A DNA stretch of 64,000 nucleotides, taken from assembly GCA_963921195.1 (NCBI GenBank), contig OY992540.1, positions 58,102,844 through 58,166,843 on the forward strand. Reading direction: 5' to 3'. The first letter of the stretch is position 1. Each line of letters starts with the position of its first letter. The stretch comes from Pegoplata infirma (taxonomy: Eukaryota; Arthropoda; Insecta; Diptera; Anthomyiidae). The notes under the pieces were generated by a model, which saw only the letters and a list, made by a program, of their open reading frames with translations, made no database searches and was not told the origin of the DNA. Below are positions 22,946 to 34,014 of the stretch, piece by piece. The translations under genes and the position numbers were made by a program.

Positions 22946-24830
22946 TAGTTAAACGTACCGGCATGTCACAGAGTCAATTCCACTTTCAATAACCAAAGTG
23001 AAATTGAACTTCATGAAAGGAAGGGGTTTCATGCCGAAAAAACATTTCGTTAAACATTTTAAGAAGAAGCATTCAATTCTACTTCCGAACGGATTTGACT
23101 CTGTGACATGACCCGTAGTCTGGAAGTAGGATGTTGCCGACGAAGTGTAGATTATTTTATATTTTTTTAATTCCGCCAAAAGTTTTTTTGCAAACTTGGT
23201 AATGAGTGAACAAAACTGTTCTCAGAATTGAACTAAGTTATACTCGGATCCTAAAAACTTCTCGACTCAGTGGCCTAGTTTTTGGAATGTGAATTGAGTT
23301 TAAACTTAATTAAACGTACAGGCACGTCACAGAGTCAATTCCGTTTGAAAGTCGAATTTAATGTTTCTTCTGTAAACGCAAAATGAAATATTTTTCGGAA
23401 TTAAACCACTTTCAATAGCCAAAGTTGTTTCATTTTGAAAACATATTTCGTTAAACGTTTTTAGAGGAAGCATTTAATTCCACTTCCGAACGGATTCGAC
23501 TCTTAAGGCATGACCCGTAGTCTGAAATGCAGCCAAAGAAGTGTGGATTACTTTAAAATTTTTTCAATTTCGCCAAAACTGTTTTCAGATTAACTTAATA
23601 AATTTTAACTGAGATCCCAAAGACTTCACGACGGAGTGCGCTTAGTGTTTAGAATGTGAATTAAGTTTAAACAGGCATGTCACCGAGTCAAGTCCGTTTG
23701 AAACTCGAATTAAACGTTTCTTCTGAAAACGCGGAATTAAACCGCTTTCAATAACCAAAGTGGAATTGAAGGAATTGGTTTCATTTCGACAAAATATTTC
23801 GTTAAACGTTTGTAGAGGAAGCATTTAATTCCACTTCCGAACGGATTTGAGTCTGTGACATGTCCCATAGTCTGAAAGGTTTTTACAAACTTGGTAATGC
23901 TTGAACCAAACTGTTTTCAGATTAACTAAACTTAGATTAACTGAGATCCCAAAAACTCTACCACTGTCAATGAGTGGCGGAAGTTTTGGAACGTGAATCA
24001 AGTTTAAACTTAGTTAAAAGTACAGGCATGTCACAGAGTCAATTCCGTTCGAAAGTCGAATTAAATGTTTCTTCTGAAAGCGAAAAATTAAATATTTTTT
24101 TTTCGGAATTAATCCGCGAATTGAATTGCGTAATTGAAAGTGGTTTCATTTCGAAAAATATATTCCGTTAAACGTTTTCAGAGGAAGCATTCAACTCAAC
24201 TTCCGAAAGGATTTGATTTTGTGGCGTGAACCGTAGTCTGTTGCCGAAGAAGTGTGGATATATTTTTTCAATTCCGCCAACAGTTTTTTTACAAACTTCG
24301 TAAGGCTTGATCAACGGTTTTTAGAATAACTAAACTCAGTTTAACTAAGATCCCAAAAACTCTAAAACCGAATGGAGGTCGTGGTTGCCATATCAGCAGA
24401 CAGACATCGCTAGATCGTCTTAAATTGATCACAAGTATTTTGAGGTGCTACAAACGGAATGACAAATGTTTTTCATATACTACGTAGGCCGAGTTTTTGG
24501 ACTGTAAATTAAACGTACAGGCATGTCACGGAATCAATTCCGTTCGGAACTATATAAATGTTTCTTCTGAAAACTCATAATGAAATATGATTTCTCTCGG
24601 AATGATATCCATTTCAAATCCAAAGTGGAACTAAGCTGCTTAAAAGGAAGTGGTTTCATTATGAAAAAATATTTCGTTAAACGTTTTTAGAGGAAGCATT
24701 CAATTCCACCTCTAAGCGGATTTTACTCAGTGACATGCCCGGTAGTCTGAAATTAGGATGCTGCAGAAAAAGTGTTTTATATTTTTTAATTCCGCCAAAA
24801 GTTTTTTTACAAACTCGATGCTTGAACAAA
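22940..24830. repeat. five-unit tandem array in btd intron, ~355-bp period
   Basis: The word GGCATGTCACAGAGTCAATT, with small changes, recurs at 22960, 23321, 23674, 24025 and 24520, giving spacings of 361, 353, 351 and 495 bp. Each unit also carries an inverted version of the same segment (ACTCTGTGACATGACC type), so every unit could fold on itself. Shared blocks between these marks include ATTTCGTTAAACG and GAGGAAGCATTCAATTCCAC. Confidence 0.8.
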
Positions 24831-25317
24831 ACACAACCATTTTCAAACAAGTTTAGTTTGTGTTAAAATGATGAAAAAATCGGCTGATGGCATTTCACTC
24901 CTCTTTATTTTGAACTTTAAAAATTAACACGAAAATTCTACCTGATCCTGTTTTTGAGTTATAGCTAAATAATTACACTGTTTGACAACGAAAATCTACA
25001 CTGAAAGAATTATTGTTCATTATATCTATGAACAAATTTCATAAAACCAAATTCATAGATTCTATGAAATAATTCATTGGCCGAATGAATATTCATTAGT
25101 ATTTTGAAATATTTCATAGAATTTTATTCATAGATTTTATTAAATTCATAGAAAAAATTCATAGAATTTATGAATGTCATTCATAGAAGAAAATGCCATC
25201 AATATGCCTTTTAATTCTTTTAATAATTAAAATAATGTTACAATAATTAAAATAGTTGAATAAATTTATTAAAAAAATAAAAAAAAACATTAAAAAAAAA
25301 TATCATTGCTGCCCTGA

Positions 25318-25387
25318 CCGGGGTTCGAACCCAAGACCTACCGGCTGAAGTGGTAATTGTCGACGCCTTAGCTATCAGCGCCACCAA
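25318..25387 (-). other. tRNA-like module (A box plus B box) inside TIR element
   Basis: On the minus strand this reads like a tRNA body: an A-box-like TAGCTAAGGCG and, about 45 bases on, a B-box T-arm TTGGGTTCGAACCCC whose stem pairs. The anticodon region is not a clean stem-loop. It resembles a tRNA pseudogene or the head of a tRNA-derived SINE, not a working tRNA. Confidence 0.55.
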
Positions 25388-25565
25388 AGAAGAAAAATCT
25401 CGCCAACTAACGCATGGTTTTATAACGCTTCATTTTTGTAAATGCACAAAATATTTGTTTTCTACAAACACACACACAGCTTTTGGCAGAGCATTGTGAC
25501 AGAGCATAAACACAAACTCAATATATTAATCAAAATTCATTTTAAGTGTTGTTACTTGTTTATAT

Positions 25566-25632
25566 AATTTAGCTCAGTGGCTAGAGACTATGCTTTACGA
25601 ACAACAGGTTCTCTGTTCGAATCTCGGTGGGG
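25566..25632 (+). other. second tRNA-like module inside TIR element
   Basis: Plus-strand TTTAGCTCAGTGGCTAGAG is an excellent A box and D-arm, followed by a B-box TGTTCGAATCTC. Together with the minus-strand module 200 bp to the left, it gives a divergent pair of Pol III type-2 promoter-like modules within a single MITE. Confidence 0.55.
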
Positions 25633-27114
25633 GGGATAAGTTAAAATAAAAAAAACATATAAATTTTTAAAATTAGAAAATTGTAAATAAATAAAATAAT
25701 AAAAATAAATATAAATATAAAAAAATAAAATTAAAATAAAAAAATAAATAAAAATAGAATTGAATAATATTTTTTTTTCCATAGCCTATGAACTTTTTCA
25801 TAGGTTTCTGGTTTCTATGAATTTGATTCATAGATTCTATGAAGGGCATCATTGGCTCACTTCTAATGATTTTTTTCATAGAATCAATGTACGTTTTCAT
25901 AGCCGTAATGAACAAAATTCTTTCAGTGTACCAGTGAAATATCCAACTGATTCTTATAGATTTTGGTCTCCTGAATCCAAATCACCCACCCAATTTTTTC
26001 TAGCACGTACCGTTTTTGAGATATTTGCTGTTTAAAAGTCAAAAAACCAATAATTTCACACTTTTGGGGTTTCACTTTTAGAGATTCTTACAAAAATAGG
26101 ATTTGATTTCATTTAAAATGGGCCTACTGGTTCCAAACGGCAATCCAAATTTTTCTAGCATGTTCCGTTTTCGAGATATTCGCGTTTGAAAATTTTTCCA
26201 CGCAAATATCTCGAAAACGGAACATGCTATAAAAATTTGGATTGCAGTTTTGGAATCAGCAGGTCCAATGTATATGACATCGAGTTGTATTTGTTGGAAA
26301 CAACATAACAGTGGAAATTACGTGCCAAATTATTGTTTTTTTTTACTTTTTAACAGCGAATATCTCACAAACGGTACATGCTAGAAAAAATTGGGTGGAA
26401 GATTTGGATTCAGGAGAGCAAAACCACCTATGTGAGGTTTTTGTTGTCAAACAGTGTAATAATTATATTATTTAGCAATAACTCGAAAGCAGGATCAGCT
26501 AGGATTTTCGTGTTATCGGTTTTAAAAGTTCAAAATAAAGAGGAGTGAAATGCCATTAGCCGATTTTATCACCATTTTACCACAACCTAAACTTGCTTAA
26601 AAACTGTATTCAGATTAACTAACCCAAGTTAACTGAAATCCCAAAAACTCGTCCTAAACTTTCTTGAAAACTGTTAATGATTTTTAAAGTTCAAAATAAA
26701 GAGGAGTGAAATGCCATTAGCTGTTGTCGAACAGTGAAATTATTTAGCAATAACTCGAAAACAGGATGGAATAGGATTTTCGTATTAAAAATTTTTAAAG
26801 TTTAAAATAAAGAGGAGTGAAATGTTAACGATTTTTAAAGTTCAAAATAAAGAGGAGTGAAATGCCCTTAGCCGATTTTAGCACCATTTTAACACAACCT
26901 AAACTTGCTTGAAAACTGTATTCAGATTAACTAACCCAAGTTTAACTAAAATCCCAAAAACTCGTCCTAAGTGAAGTGTATAAAAAACAGTTAAATAGGA
27001 AACGGAAAAAGAAAAGCTCAACTAAATGAACATCCTTTTCCTTTAAAAAAAAGAAAAAAATGCATTTTACAATATTTTGCACTATAGGTACTCATCAAGT
27101 AAACTTATACATAC

Positions 27115-27605
27115 CTTGAAGGCAATGCTGCAGTATAGGCAGCCGTATTCCATGTATAAGCAGCCGAGGCAGCAGCAGCCGCACCCAATTCTGTATGTGA
27201 GCCGGATAAGGGTGATGCTGATGTTGCCGAAGCAGGCGGACTGGAGGAAATTGATGCAAATGATTGGGCGGGTGAGGGAAATATACTAGGTGACACTGAG
27301 GCCGATGATGAGTTAGCCGATTGTATACTTGAATTAGGTGAAGCCGAACCTGTAGAGGATGATTGTGGCGGATATTGCATTTCCAATTTCATAGGATGAC
27401 AAACTGATGCTGATGATGAGGATGGTGAAGTGACAGTTTTATTATATAAAGCTGATGCAGCAGCAGCCGCAGCTGAAGATGATGATGTTGAAAAATCATT
27501 AATATTTGTTAGTAATCCTGTCGAGGAAGACGATGCAGATTGTGTGGATATAGCCAAGGAAGCCGAGGCATAAGGATTTAAATAATTACAAGCCGCATCA
27601 ATCAT
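27115..27605 (-). CDS. btd: buttonhead (btd) Sp-family transcription factor, coding exon 1
   Basis: First coding exon of an Sp-family zinc-finger transcription factor. It starts at the ATG at 27605-27603 (context ACACA-ATG, A at -3) and encodes 163 residues plus two bases of codon 164. The protein begins MIDAACNYLNPYA, which I recognise as the start of fly buttonhead. The rest is low-complexity, rich in Ser and Ala, as expected for an activation region. The exon ends at 27115 with a good donor: AAG then GTATGT on the minus strand (27114-27109). Codon 164 is completed by the first base of exon 2 (AG plus A, Arg), so phase is kept across the intron. In Drosophila, btd acts as a head-gap gene and in limb and neural development. 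The adjacent Sp1 gene of Drosophila is not in this window. The open frame continues three codons past the donor, and these are intronic. Confidence 0.9.
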
Positions 27606-28720
27606 TGTGTTTAAAGTTTGTTTTTTGTCTTTTAAAAGTTGAGAGTAATTTGAAATATATTTTTTTTTAAGTTTTAAAGAAATTTAAAGATTTTTATTTT
27701 CTTGTAAATTTTCAATTAAACATGTTTATTTATTTTTTTATTAAATTATGGCACTTTTTTGTTTAATATTACACTATTTTTAGTTTAATTTCAATTATAG
27801 TTTTTTGTTTTGATTCTTTATTTTCTTTTTAGTTTAACAAAAGTTTTTGAAAGAGTTTTTTCTCACTTGTTTTGGTATTTTTATTCAAACTATAATTAAT
27901 TATAATTGATCAATTTTTTGTCTTAGGTTGCAAAAATATAGTTTTTTTTTGTTTTCTTTTGCGATTTTATTTTGTTTCTTTATCGCTCACTACTAATAAA
28001 ATTTAATTGCAGGAGTCGAGTCAATTTTGGTTTTGTACTACTACTGCATAAAACAATTTCATTGCCGATAATGATGATAATAATAATTTCCAATAATGTG
28101 GCAACAGTGGCTGGCAGCACTATTTTAAGTATATGGTTTAAAAGTTTTTTTTTTTTTTTCTTAAGATCTTTTTTGGTTGTTTTTTTTTTTCTTAAACACA
28201 TTAACGACGTCCACGATACGTCCACCGGTAATTATCGATGCCGACTGAATGTTAAAACGCAGCGAGAGAGTTGTTTAACGTATGAAATGTTTCCAAAATA
28301 TTTTGCTGTCATACACAACTACATGTAAAATTGCTGTGAATGAGGAAAACTAAACGTAGAGTTGTGGATAGAGGTGGTATGGTGTGGTGTGTGGTGGTGT
28401 GTAGATGAAGAAGTCAAAGCAGAGAGTGTGATGTTAAATGTAAAGAGCTGCGCATTTTATAATACTAATGGATAGAGTATAACAAAAACAATAAACAAAG
28501 ACTGAGTGAAAAAGAGAGAACAATATACAATTATGTATCCTTGTCTAACTGTGGCCGCAGGATATAAGCACGCGTGTTGTTGTTAGTTAGGTAGATTAAA
28601 AAAAAAAAACACAAGAAGAAGATAAAACAACAACAAAAACATAAAAAGAATAACACAAAGAAAAACTTTGTTTGAATGTTTGGTTTTGAATTGAATATTT
28701 TTTCTTTTATTTTGTTTTTA
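27606..28720 (-). other. btd upstream region and probable 5' UTR
   Basis: No ORF of substance. On the minus strand this is the leader and promoter-proximal DNA of btd: AT-rich with T- and A-runs near 28145-28195, GT-rich sequence near 28375-28405 and several GAGA-like words up to 28515. No transposon ends were recognised here, which sets it apart from most of the window. Confidence 0.45.
28235..28275 (-). promoter_or_regulatory. candidate btd core promoter (Inr plus GAGA motif)
   Basis: On the minus strand, 640 bp upstream of the btd ATG, there is a perfect fly initiator TCAGTC (28248-28243; A+1 at 28246). It is followed by two DPE-like GGACG words, although neither starts exactly at +28. 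A GAGA-type CTCTCTCGCT lies about 15-25 bp upstream. This is the only stretch of complex, non-repetitive sequence in the immediate upstream region. Start-site use is inferred. Confidence 0.35.
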
Positions 28721-28959
28721 TTTGTATTTCTTTTCTCTTTCTAACATTTATCATAAAATACTAAAATGTCAATGTAGTGATGATAAGTCAAAATGTCCAA
28801 CATTGCACCAACTTGTTTGTAAACAAAATGTACCTTTAAGGATCCCCACATTTGGGGATGATGGGTCTCAGACAATTTCATTGACTGAACTGAGATCTCA
28901 GTGCTTACGAGGTTTTGAAGATGCAGACGGACCCAGACTTGGGAAATTTTACTGAGGAG

Positions 28960-30655
28960 CTACATAGTTGGAGTTCTAGGAAACTTCCCAACAGGGGCTA
29001 GGTTAGATCTAGCGGTGTTTAACACTCCTCACTTAGACCAGAAACCCAGTATTTCTTCGGCCATGTTAAAAGACGTTATCCCCATAAAAGAAATGGGGAT
29101 TATGACCGAATACAACATGGTCATAATCCCGATATTACTTGTGAAGATTATGACCATTTTCAAAACGGTCATAGTTACCATTCCTATGGGCCTATGGGAA
29201 CGAATTTCAAAACAATTTCAGTCATAATCGCTATATTTTGCGGAGACGCTGGGTTTAATGCATGGAGCTTGAAATCCGAAAGCCTGGTCGAAGGCCTGTC
29301 TGCTTTCCCATTTAAAATTTTCTTGGACTTACAAATTTTCCTTAATTTTCATATAAATAGCATTCCAGGCCCAAGTGAACGTCGGTCGTAATTGCGTTTG
29401 GTGGTAGAATTACGCCCGTACGAGCTAGCTCGTCTGATTTTTCATTTTCTGAAATATTTTCATGAATTCATTTCGGTCATAGTCCCGATAACGGAAATGG
29501 ACGTTTTGTCCGTGCAGACTATTTCATGTCACCTAATAGAACGCGTTAGTCTTCCTCGTGAATTGTACTATTTATTTTAGGAAAAGGAATACAGACAATG
29601 AATGAAATATGGTGGAGTGCAGTGGATAAGAAAACATATCTATAACCTACAGAAAGTACAACTACTAGTCTGTGTGGGTATCACTGGTCCTATTAGATCG
29701 GCAGCCCAGGTCAGCCTGGAACTGACACTAAACATTAAGCCCGTGGATATCTACATCAAGAGCACAGCAGCGAAATCGGGTCTTAGGATATGAGAGTCGC
29801 AAATGCTTGAGCAACGCTCTTAGGGACATTTCAACATATTAATTACGGTGGGTGGAACGGAACTGAAATATAAAACCGACTATATCTCACCGCAGACGAA
29901 CTTTGATAGAACCTTCGAAGTCCAAATACCAACTAGGGAGTACTGGGCGGAAAAATCTGTTAAAACTCAATCCCAATCTTTACGAACGGATGAAGATGGA
30001 AATGGGTACGGGTTCGAAATACTCTGAATGCCTCGAAATCAGGACCTCATTAAGACTTCCGGAAGTACTTCCAGGCGGAAGTACTTGCAATTGATAAAAC
30101 CAAACAGATGATTATGACAAGGGACCTATGTACATTAACATTTTCGTGGATTGTCTTGTAGATTTGCAAGCCTTAGAATCAAACACTGTAAAATCGGGAA
30201 TCGTTAGGAACTGTATACAATCCCGTCGTCGAATCAGTCAGAACACAGTCATTCTAATCTTGGTCAATGGACATAGTTTGGTCACTGCGAACGAATTGTC
30301 GGATGAATGTGCGAGGAATTTCTCGGTGGACGAACGGGTTGAACCTGACATCAGTGTTCCTATAGTGGAATTGATAAAAGAAATTGATAGGATAATAGAA
30401 AATAGAATGCAGGATAGGTAGATATCCCTGACTACGTGCAGGATATCGCAGACCCTGTGGCCACTGTCAAATCCTAATAGAACAGAAAGTCTTCTTACTT
30501 TTGTGGGAGTACTGACAAGACACTGTGAGTGTTCTGGTCTGATTAGGCGCTGCCTTGAGCATTTTGGGCAAAAAATTGTTGATGAATATCTTAGAGAATC
30601 GGGGTGGTTCAAGAAGTAAATCTTTGTCTCAGAGAGGGAGTAGGGAAATAACAAT
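28960..30655 (+). pseudogene. LINE relic (RT thumb, RNase H, C-terminus)
   Basis: 29602-29793 encodes YNLQKVQLLVCVGITGPIRS and KPVDIYIKSTAAKSGLRI, the post-palm region of an RNase H-type LINE. 29903-30094 continues toward the RNase H start. 30310-30420 has ELIKEIDRIIENRMQDR, and the end near 30540-30615 has a Cys-rich remnant. Each frame is broken by stops. A separate repeat is inserted at about 29045-29565. Confidence 0.6.
29045..29565. repeat. inserted repeat with GGTCATAATCCC words
   Basis: Inverted and direct words of the type GGGGATTATGACCG and CGGTCATAGTCCCGATAACG fill this stretch. Sequence of the same type, ending ATTATGTCATGTCACC, recurs at 33790-33860. The exact ends are not certain. 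Confidence 0.45.
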
Positions 30656-30659
30656 TAAA

Positions 30660-32020
30660 AGGTCTTATGGCCTAAGAATTAATTCGCCAAATAACGGACG
30701 TCCTTCCATCCTAACGTAACCATTAGGTCGGCATGTGGCAAAGAATATGTTTCTACAGCTGGCATCAGCAACAAATCCCACTTTCTTTCTGTGATGGCCT
30801 ATTAGGAAATTCCCGGTGATATCTTCAATAAGTGTACGACAGTCCCATCTGGTAAGTTATAGTAAGTTTTCTTTAGTTTGTATCGTGGCCGCAATCTTCT
30901 ACTTGTTATGCATCTTCTTAGTTCTCTTCACATCCTTTTAGTAATTGTGGTGTTTATATCTTCGCAAATCGATCTGAAGTGTTGGATTGGCGGATTTGTT
31001 TTGCGAGTTTGTCAGCTCTTTCGTTCCTTTGATTACCTATGAGATATGGTACTCCGATATATTTGCTTTGCCTTGTTTAAACTCCTTAAACTCTGTAAGT
31101 TCTCTAAATTCTGTAAGCGACAACTAATTGCGACTTCATACAAAAGCTTCGAAAGCTATTAAAGTTTAATTCACTATTTATCTTACCGACAATCTGTAAA
31201 CCTGCATTGCTTATGGCAACTATTTCTGGAAGGTGCTATAGTCCAAACAGATTAAATTCGATCGTTTACTGAAACGGAATCACTGAAAATATTAATAAAA
31301 TAATGATTTCGAAAAAACATCTGATACATTTAAGCTGATTTTCGCGATTCGAATTCTCGATTTCGTTTCTTGGCTTTGACTTATTAAGCTATTAAATCCA
31401 GATATATAAAAATTGCGCCCAAGCAGGGGCTCAACCCTGAATTCCAAATCGAACACACATAAACTATCTAAATTGGGGGAGAGGTAAACAGGTAAACTTT
31501 GCGACAGCTTCAAGAAAAACTCAACAATGTATCAACAACTTTAAATAGTGATTCCCTTGGCTGGGTTTATTTCCACGAAAAGAAACAAGACGACTTATTA
31601 GACGACTCGGGAAAGCTCTAAAATGGATTGACGACCACTGAGTTAAGCTCATAAAAGTCGCGTAAGTATAAAGTGGAACTATTCTTAAATCAAAGAGATA
31701 CTTATCCCATTTAGTTCTCAAGTATGACAAAATTGACTTTTCCAAATCACAAAAATGTAAATATTTATAAGAAAATTGAGTTATATGACTTAGATGACTA
31801 AATGGGTAGGCTCTAAAAAAAGCTCAATAATGAAGTAATTAGGTACGTCTTTGCGAAAGGTGAGGCTTATTAGACAGTCCTCAGATTTAAGGAGTGGCTC
31901 TAACGTCGAAATGTTTGACAAAGTAGCATGGACAATTTGGCGCACGTTGTCTCTGACTCCAATGTGCCCAAATTACTTTTCAATCGGAAATTTAATATTG
32001 AATTTTCTACTCGAGAGTTT
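30660..32020. other. degraded repeat DNA, nothing identified
   Basis: Short frames only, none with recognisable motifs. Base composition resembles the neighbouring LINE relics, so it is probably older copies of them. Confidence 0.35.
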
Positions 32021-32640
32021 TGGTCGAACAGGCGTTGCGCATCAATTGACGCTATAGATATCTTCACAAACGGCTCCAAACAATCGAATTAAGTGGGATT
32101 CAGTTTTACCACGGAGAAGTTTTACTGTTACATAGAGAAGTTTTTTATTCTACTTTTGAACTTAAGTATTTTCCAGGCTGAAATTTATGCTATAAATAAA
32201 ATATTCTTGCGTCGACAGTCAAGCTGCACTATGGGCTCTAACGGACTTTAGTATAGATCGAAAAGCGTTATGATTGGGACGAAAATCTTCACAAACTATT
32301 CGGCAATAATACCATAAGGGGGTAAACGGGAGCTAAAAGTCTCGTAAGCTTACTAAGCTTGTAGAGGATGGTGCAGTAACTTTTTTTCATATTGAGACCC
32401 TGATTATTTATTATTATTATTGAACAAGAAGTAAATGTCGCGGCCTTCGCTACCTAATTTCTCTTAAAAGAAGGAATTGCCGTTTACTTACGGAAGTGGT
32501 CCAATTGCAGAAGATATGATGAACCAAATACAGATGAAACAGTTGAACATATTTTGTGCAAATTCTCCGCATTGAATCGCAGCTATGGGCCTTACACAAA
32601 TAAAACATTTCGTAAGGTGGACTAACGAGTTGTATTCTCA
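32020..32640 (+). pseudogene. RNase H/zinc-knuckle LINE relic
   Basis: Plus-strand frames give DIFTNGSK (RNase H start), FQAEIYAINKI and, at 32500-32600, a knuckle-like CRRYDEPNTDETVEHILCKF. Several stops lie between these pieces. Assigned to the RNase H LINE group from motif order only. Confidence 0.5.
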
Positions 32641-32799
32641 TTGCTGAAGGAAAATGTGGTATCACTATGAATCAGCCGGTATATGCGAGGAGTTAAAACT
32701 TTAGACTCCACCAACCTAGGATTAGACAATGACCAATGGCCACGGGATTCGCTGTATCCTCTAAGTATTTAGTGATATGCAATTTCTGCAATAACATCT

Positions 32800-33255
32800 A
32801 GTTACCTCAACTCGAGGAACTAAGATGTCAGGTTCTGCCTGTTTCGACGCCGACTCGGAGCCATCTCTTCAACATTCATCACCAATTCGTTCACAGAAAC
32901 CCCCCATTGTCTAGGGATCCCAATTAGCCTGTGCTGTCGGATTTGTTGGAGGGGTCGTATACAATTCGTATCGCATCCTTATTTCAACGCGTTGGATTCC
33001 AAAACCTTTAGAGATGCAAGACTATCCATGAAAATGTATATGGTGCAGGAATGTAAGTCCACGCAGCATAGTCAATTGCAAGTACCTTTGCCTGGAAAAC
33101 ACTACACTTCTTGAGACCCTCGTTTTTTGTATCCTGTACCCTGAGACTCTCGTTTTTTGTCTCCTGTACCCATCCCCATCTTTGTACCATACCATTCAAG
33201 GGAGTGCATAAAAACCACTGGTGTTTGTTGGAAGATTTTTCTACAGTCCAAACTA
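32800..33255 (-). pseudogene. RNase H LINE relic
   Basis: Minus strand 33110-33010 reads KKCSVFQAKVLAIDYAAW, the RNase H FQAE-type motif shared with 40700-41000. A 29-bp tandem duplication (CTCGTTTTTTGTMTCCTGTA twice, 33112-33175) falls within the coding relic and keeps no useful frame. Confidence 0.5.
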
Positions 33256-33790
33256 GAGATGGGCACATGAGCAGATTAGAGCGTGATCCACGTTATTCAC
33301 GCGTGATCACGCGTGAGTGTGACTGAATTCAATTTTACTCACGTGAATGTGAGTAAATGTGAGTGGAGCAAAGAATTGCGTGAGTGAGTGTGCGTGAGTA
33401 AGATTTTTGCGTGAGTGAGTGTGCGTGAGTCGATTTTTTTGCGTGAGTTTGCGTAATTTATTTTCTCTTCATATTTCCTTTCATATCAAAAAAAGCAACA
33501 AATAATTTTAAAATTTGGTTAAGCCATAAGATTTCGTCCCGAAAAAATTAAAAAAGAAAATGTAAAATTTCGCTGAACTTTAAATTTTAATGAAAATTTT
33601 GAAAGTTTTTTCTATACATAAGAGTTTTGTGAGTGTGAGTCAACGTGAGTGTGATCGAAGCTTGCGTGTGTGCACGTGAGTGTGAGTTGTCTTAAATCAC
33701 GTGATTGTGAGTGAGTGTGTGTAGAAAAAATATGCTCGTGAGTGAGTGTGCGTGATACTAAAATTCCTGTAGTGAGCGTGAATGGGTGTT
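33256..33790 (+). repeat. GTGAGTGTGCGTGAG repeat element
   Basis: Dense direct repeats of GTGAGTGTGCGTGAG-like words at both ends around an AT-rich middle (33470-33620). Related sequence in the opposite orientation is at 49390-49830. ACGCGTGATCACGCGTGAGT near 33300 is locally palindromic. Confidence 0.6.
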
Positions 33791-34014
33791 TTGGTCATTA
33801 TCCCCATAACGTAAATGGAAATTATGTCCGTGGGGATTATGTCATGTCACCAAATGTAAAGCAGCTAAAATCTAAATTTTTATCAACAATTTTATCTTTC
33901 ATTTTCTTTTAATTTTTTTTTTTTAATTTAAGTGAATTTTGGAGGTTAGGGTGGTTTTCAAAAGGACTGGAAGTAAAAATGGTCCGTTCCCGTTAAATTC
34001 TGGAATGATGTTTT

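Larger units (their letters stand above)
24999..25928. mobile_element. TIR element with two tRNA-like modules, copy 1 (930 bp)
   Basis: Bounded by CACTGAAAGAATT and its inverse CTTTCAGTG, flanked by TA on both sides (24997-24998 and 25929-25930). The uninterrupted version of the surrounding repeat confirms the boundaries. Many TTCATAGAATCTATGAA-type palindromic words fill both subterminal parts. The middle carries two tRNA-like modules on opposite strands. There is no transposase, so it is a non-autonomous element; the TA flanks suggest Tc1/mariner-type mobilisation. Confidence 0.8.
24845..26600. repeat. large inverted-repeat element in btd intron
   Basis: The left side (24845-24998: CAAGTTTAG, then GCATTTCACTCCTCTTTATT) is matched in inverted order by the right side (26440-26600). 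The arms are interrupted on the left by the MITE at 24999-25928. The centre is a hairpin at about 26125-26265 with ~65-bp arms and a ~16-nt loop around 26193. Two partial copies of the same family lie at 1790-2060, and repeated pieces of its right edge lie at 26680-26960. Confidence 0.7.
22254..27114 (-). other. btd: btd intron (4,861 bp)
   Basis: Intron between the two btd coding exons, bounded by GTATGT (donor, 27114) and TTTTAG (acceptor, 22254) on the minus strand. Much of it is repeats: a MITE-like piece near 22745-22945, a tandem array at about 22940-24830, a large inverted repeat at 24845-26600 with a MITE nested inside it, and partial repeats of that element's edge at 26680-26960. I see no conserved coding sequence inside it. 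Regulatory elements could remain between the repeats but cannot be identified by eye. Confidence 0.85.

Noticed and set aside
25566..25632. Functional tRNA gene
   Set aside because: A and B boxes are good, but the anticodon and acceptor stems do not form a proper cloverleaf, and the sequence is repeated inside a transposable element.
27972..28328. 118-codon frame antisense to the btd leader
   Set aside because: Ile/Phe-rich translation of T-runs and an ATAATAATA-like stretch. No motif, and it overlaps the likely btd 5' UTR.
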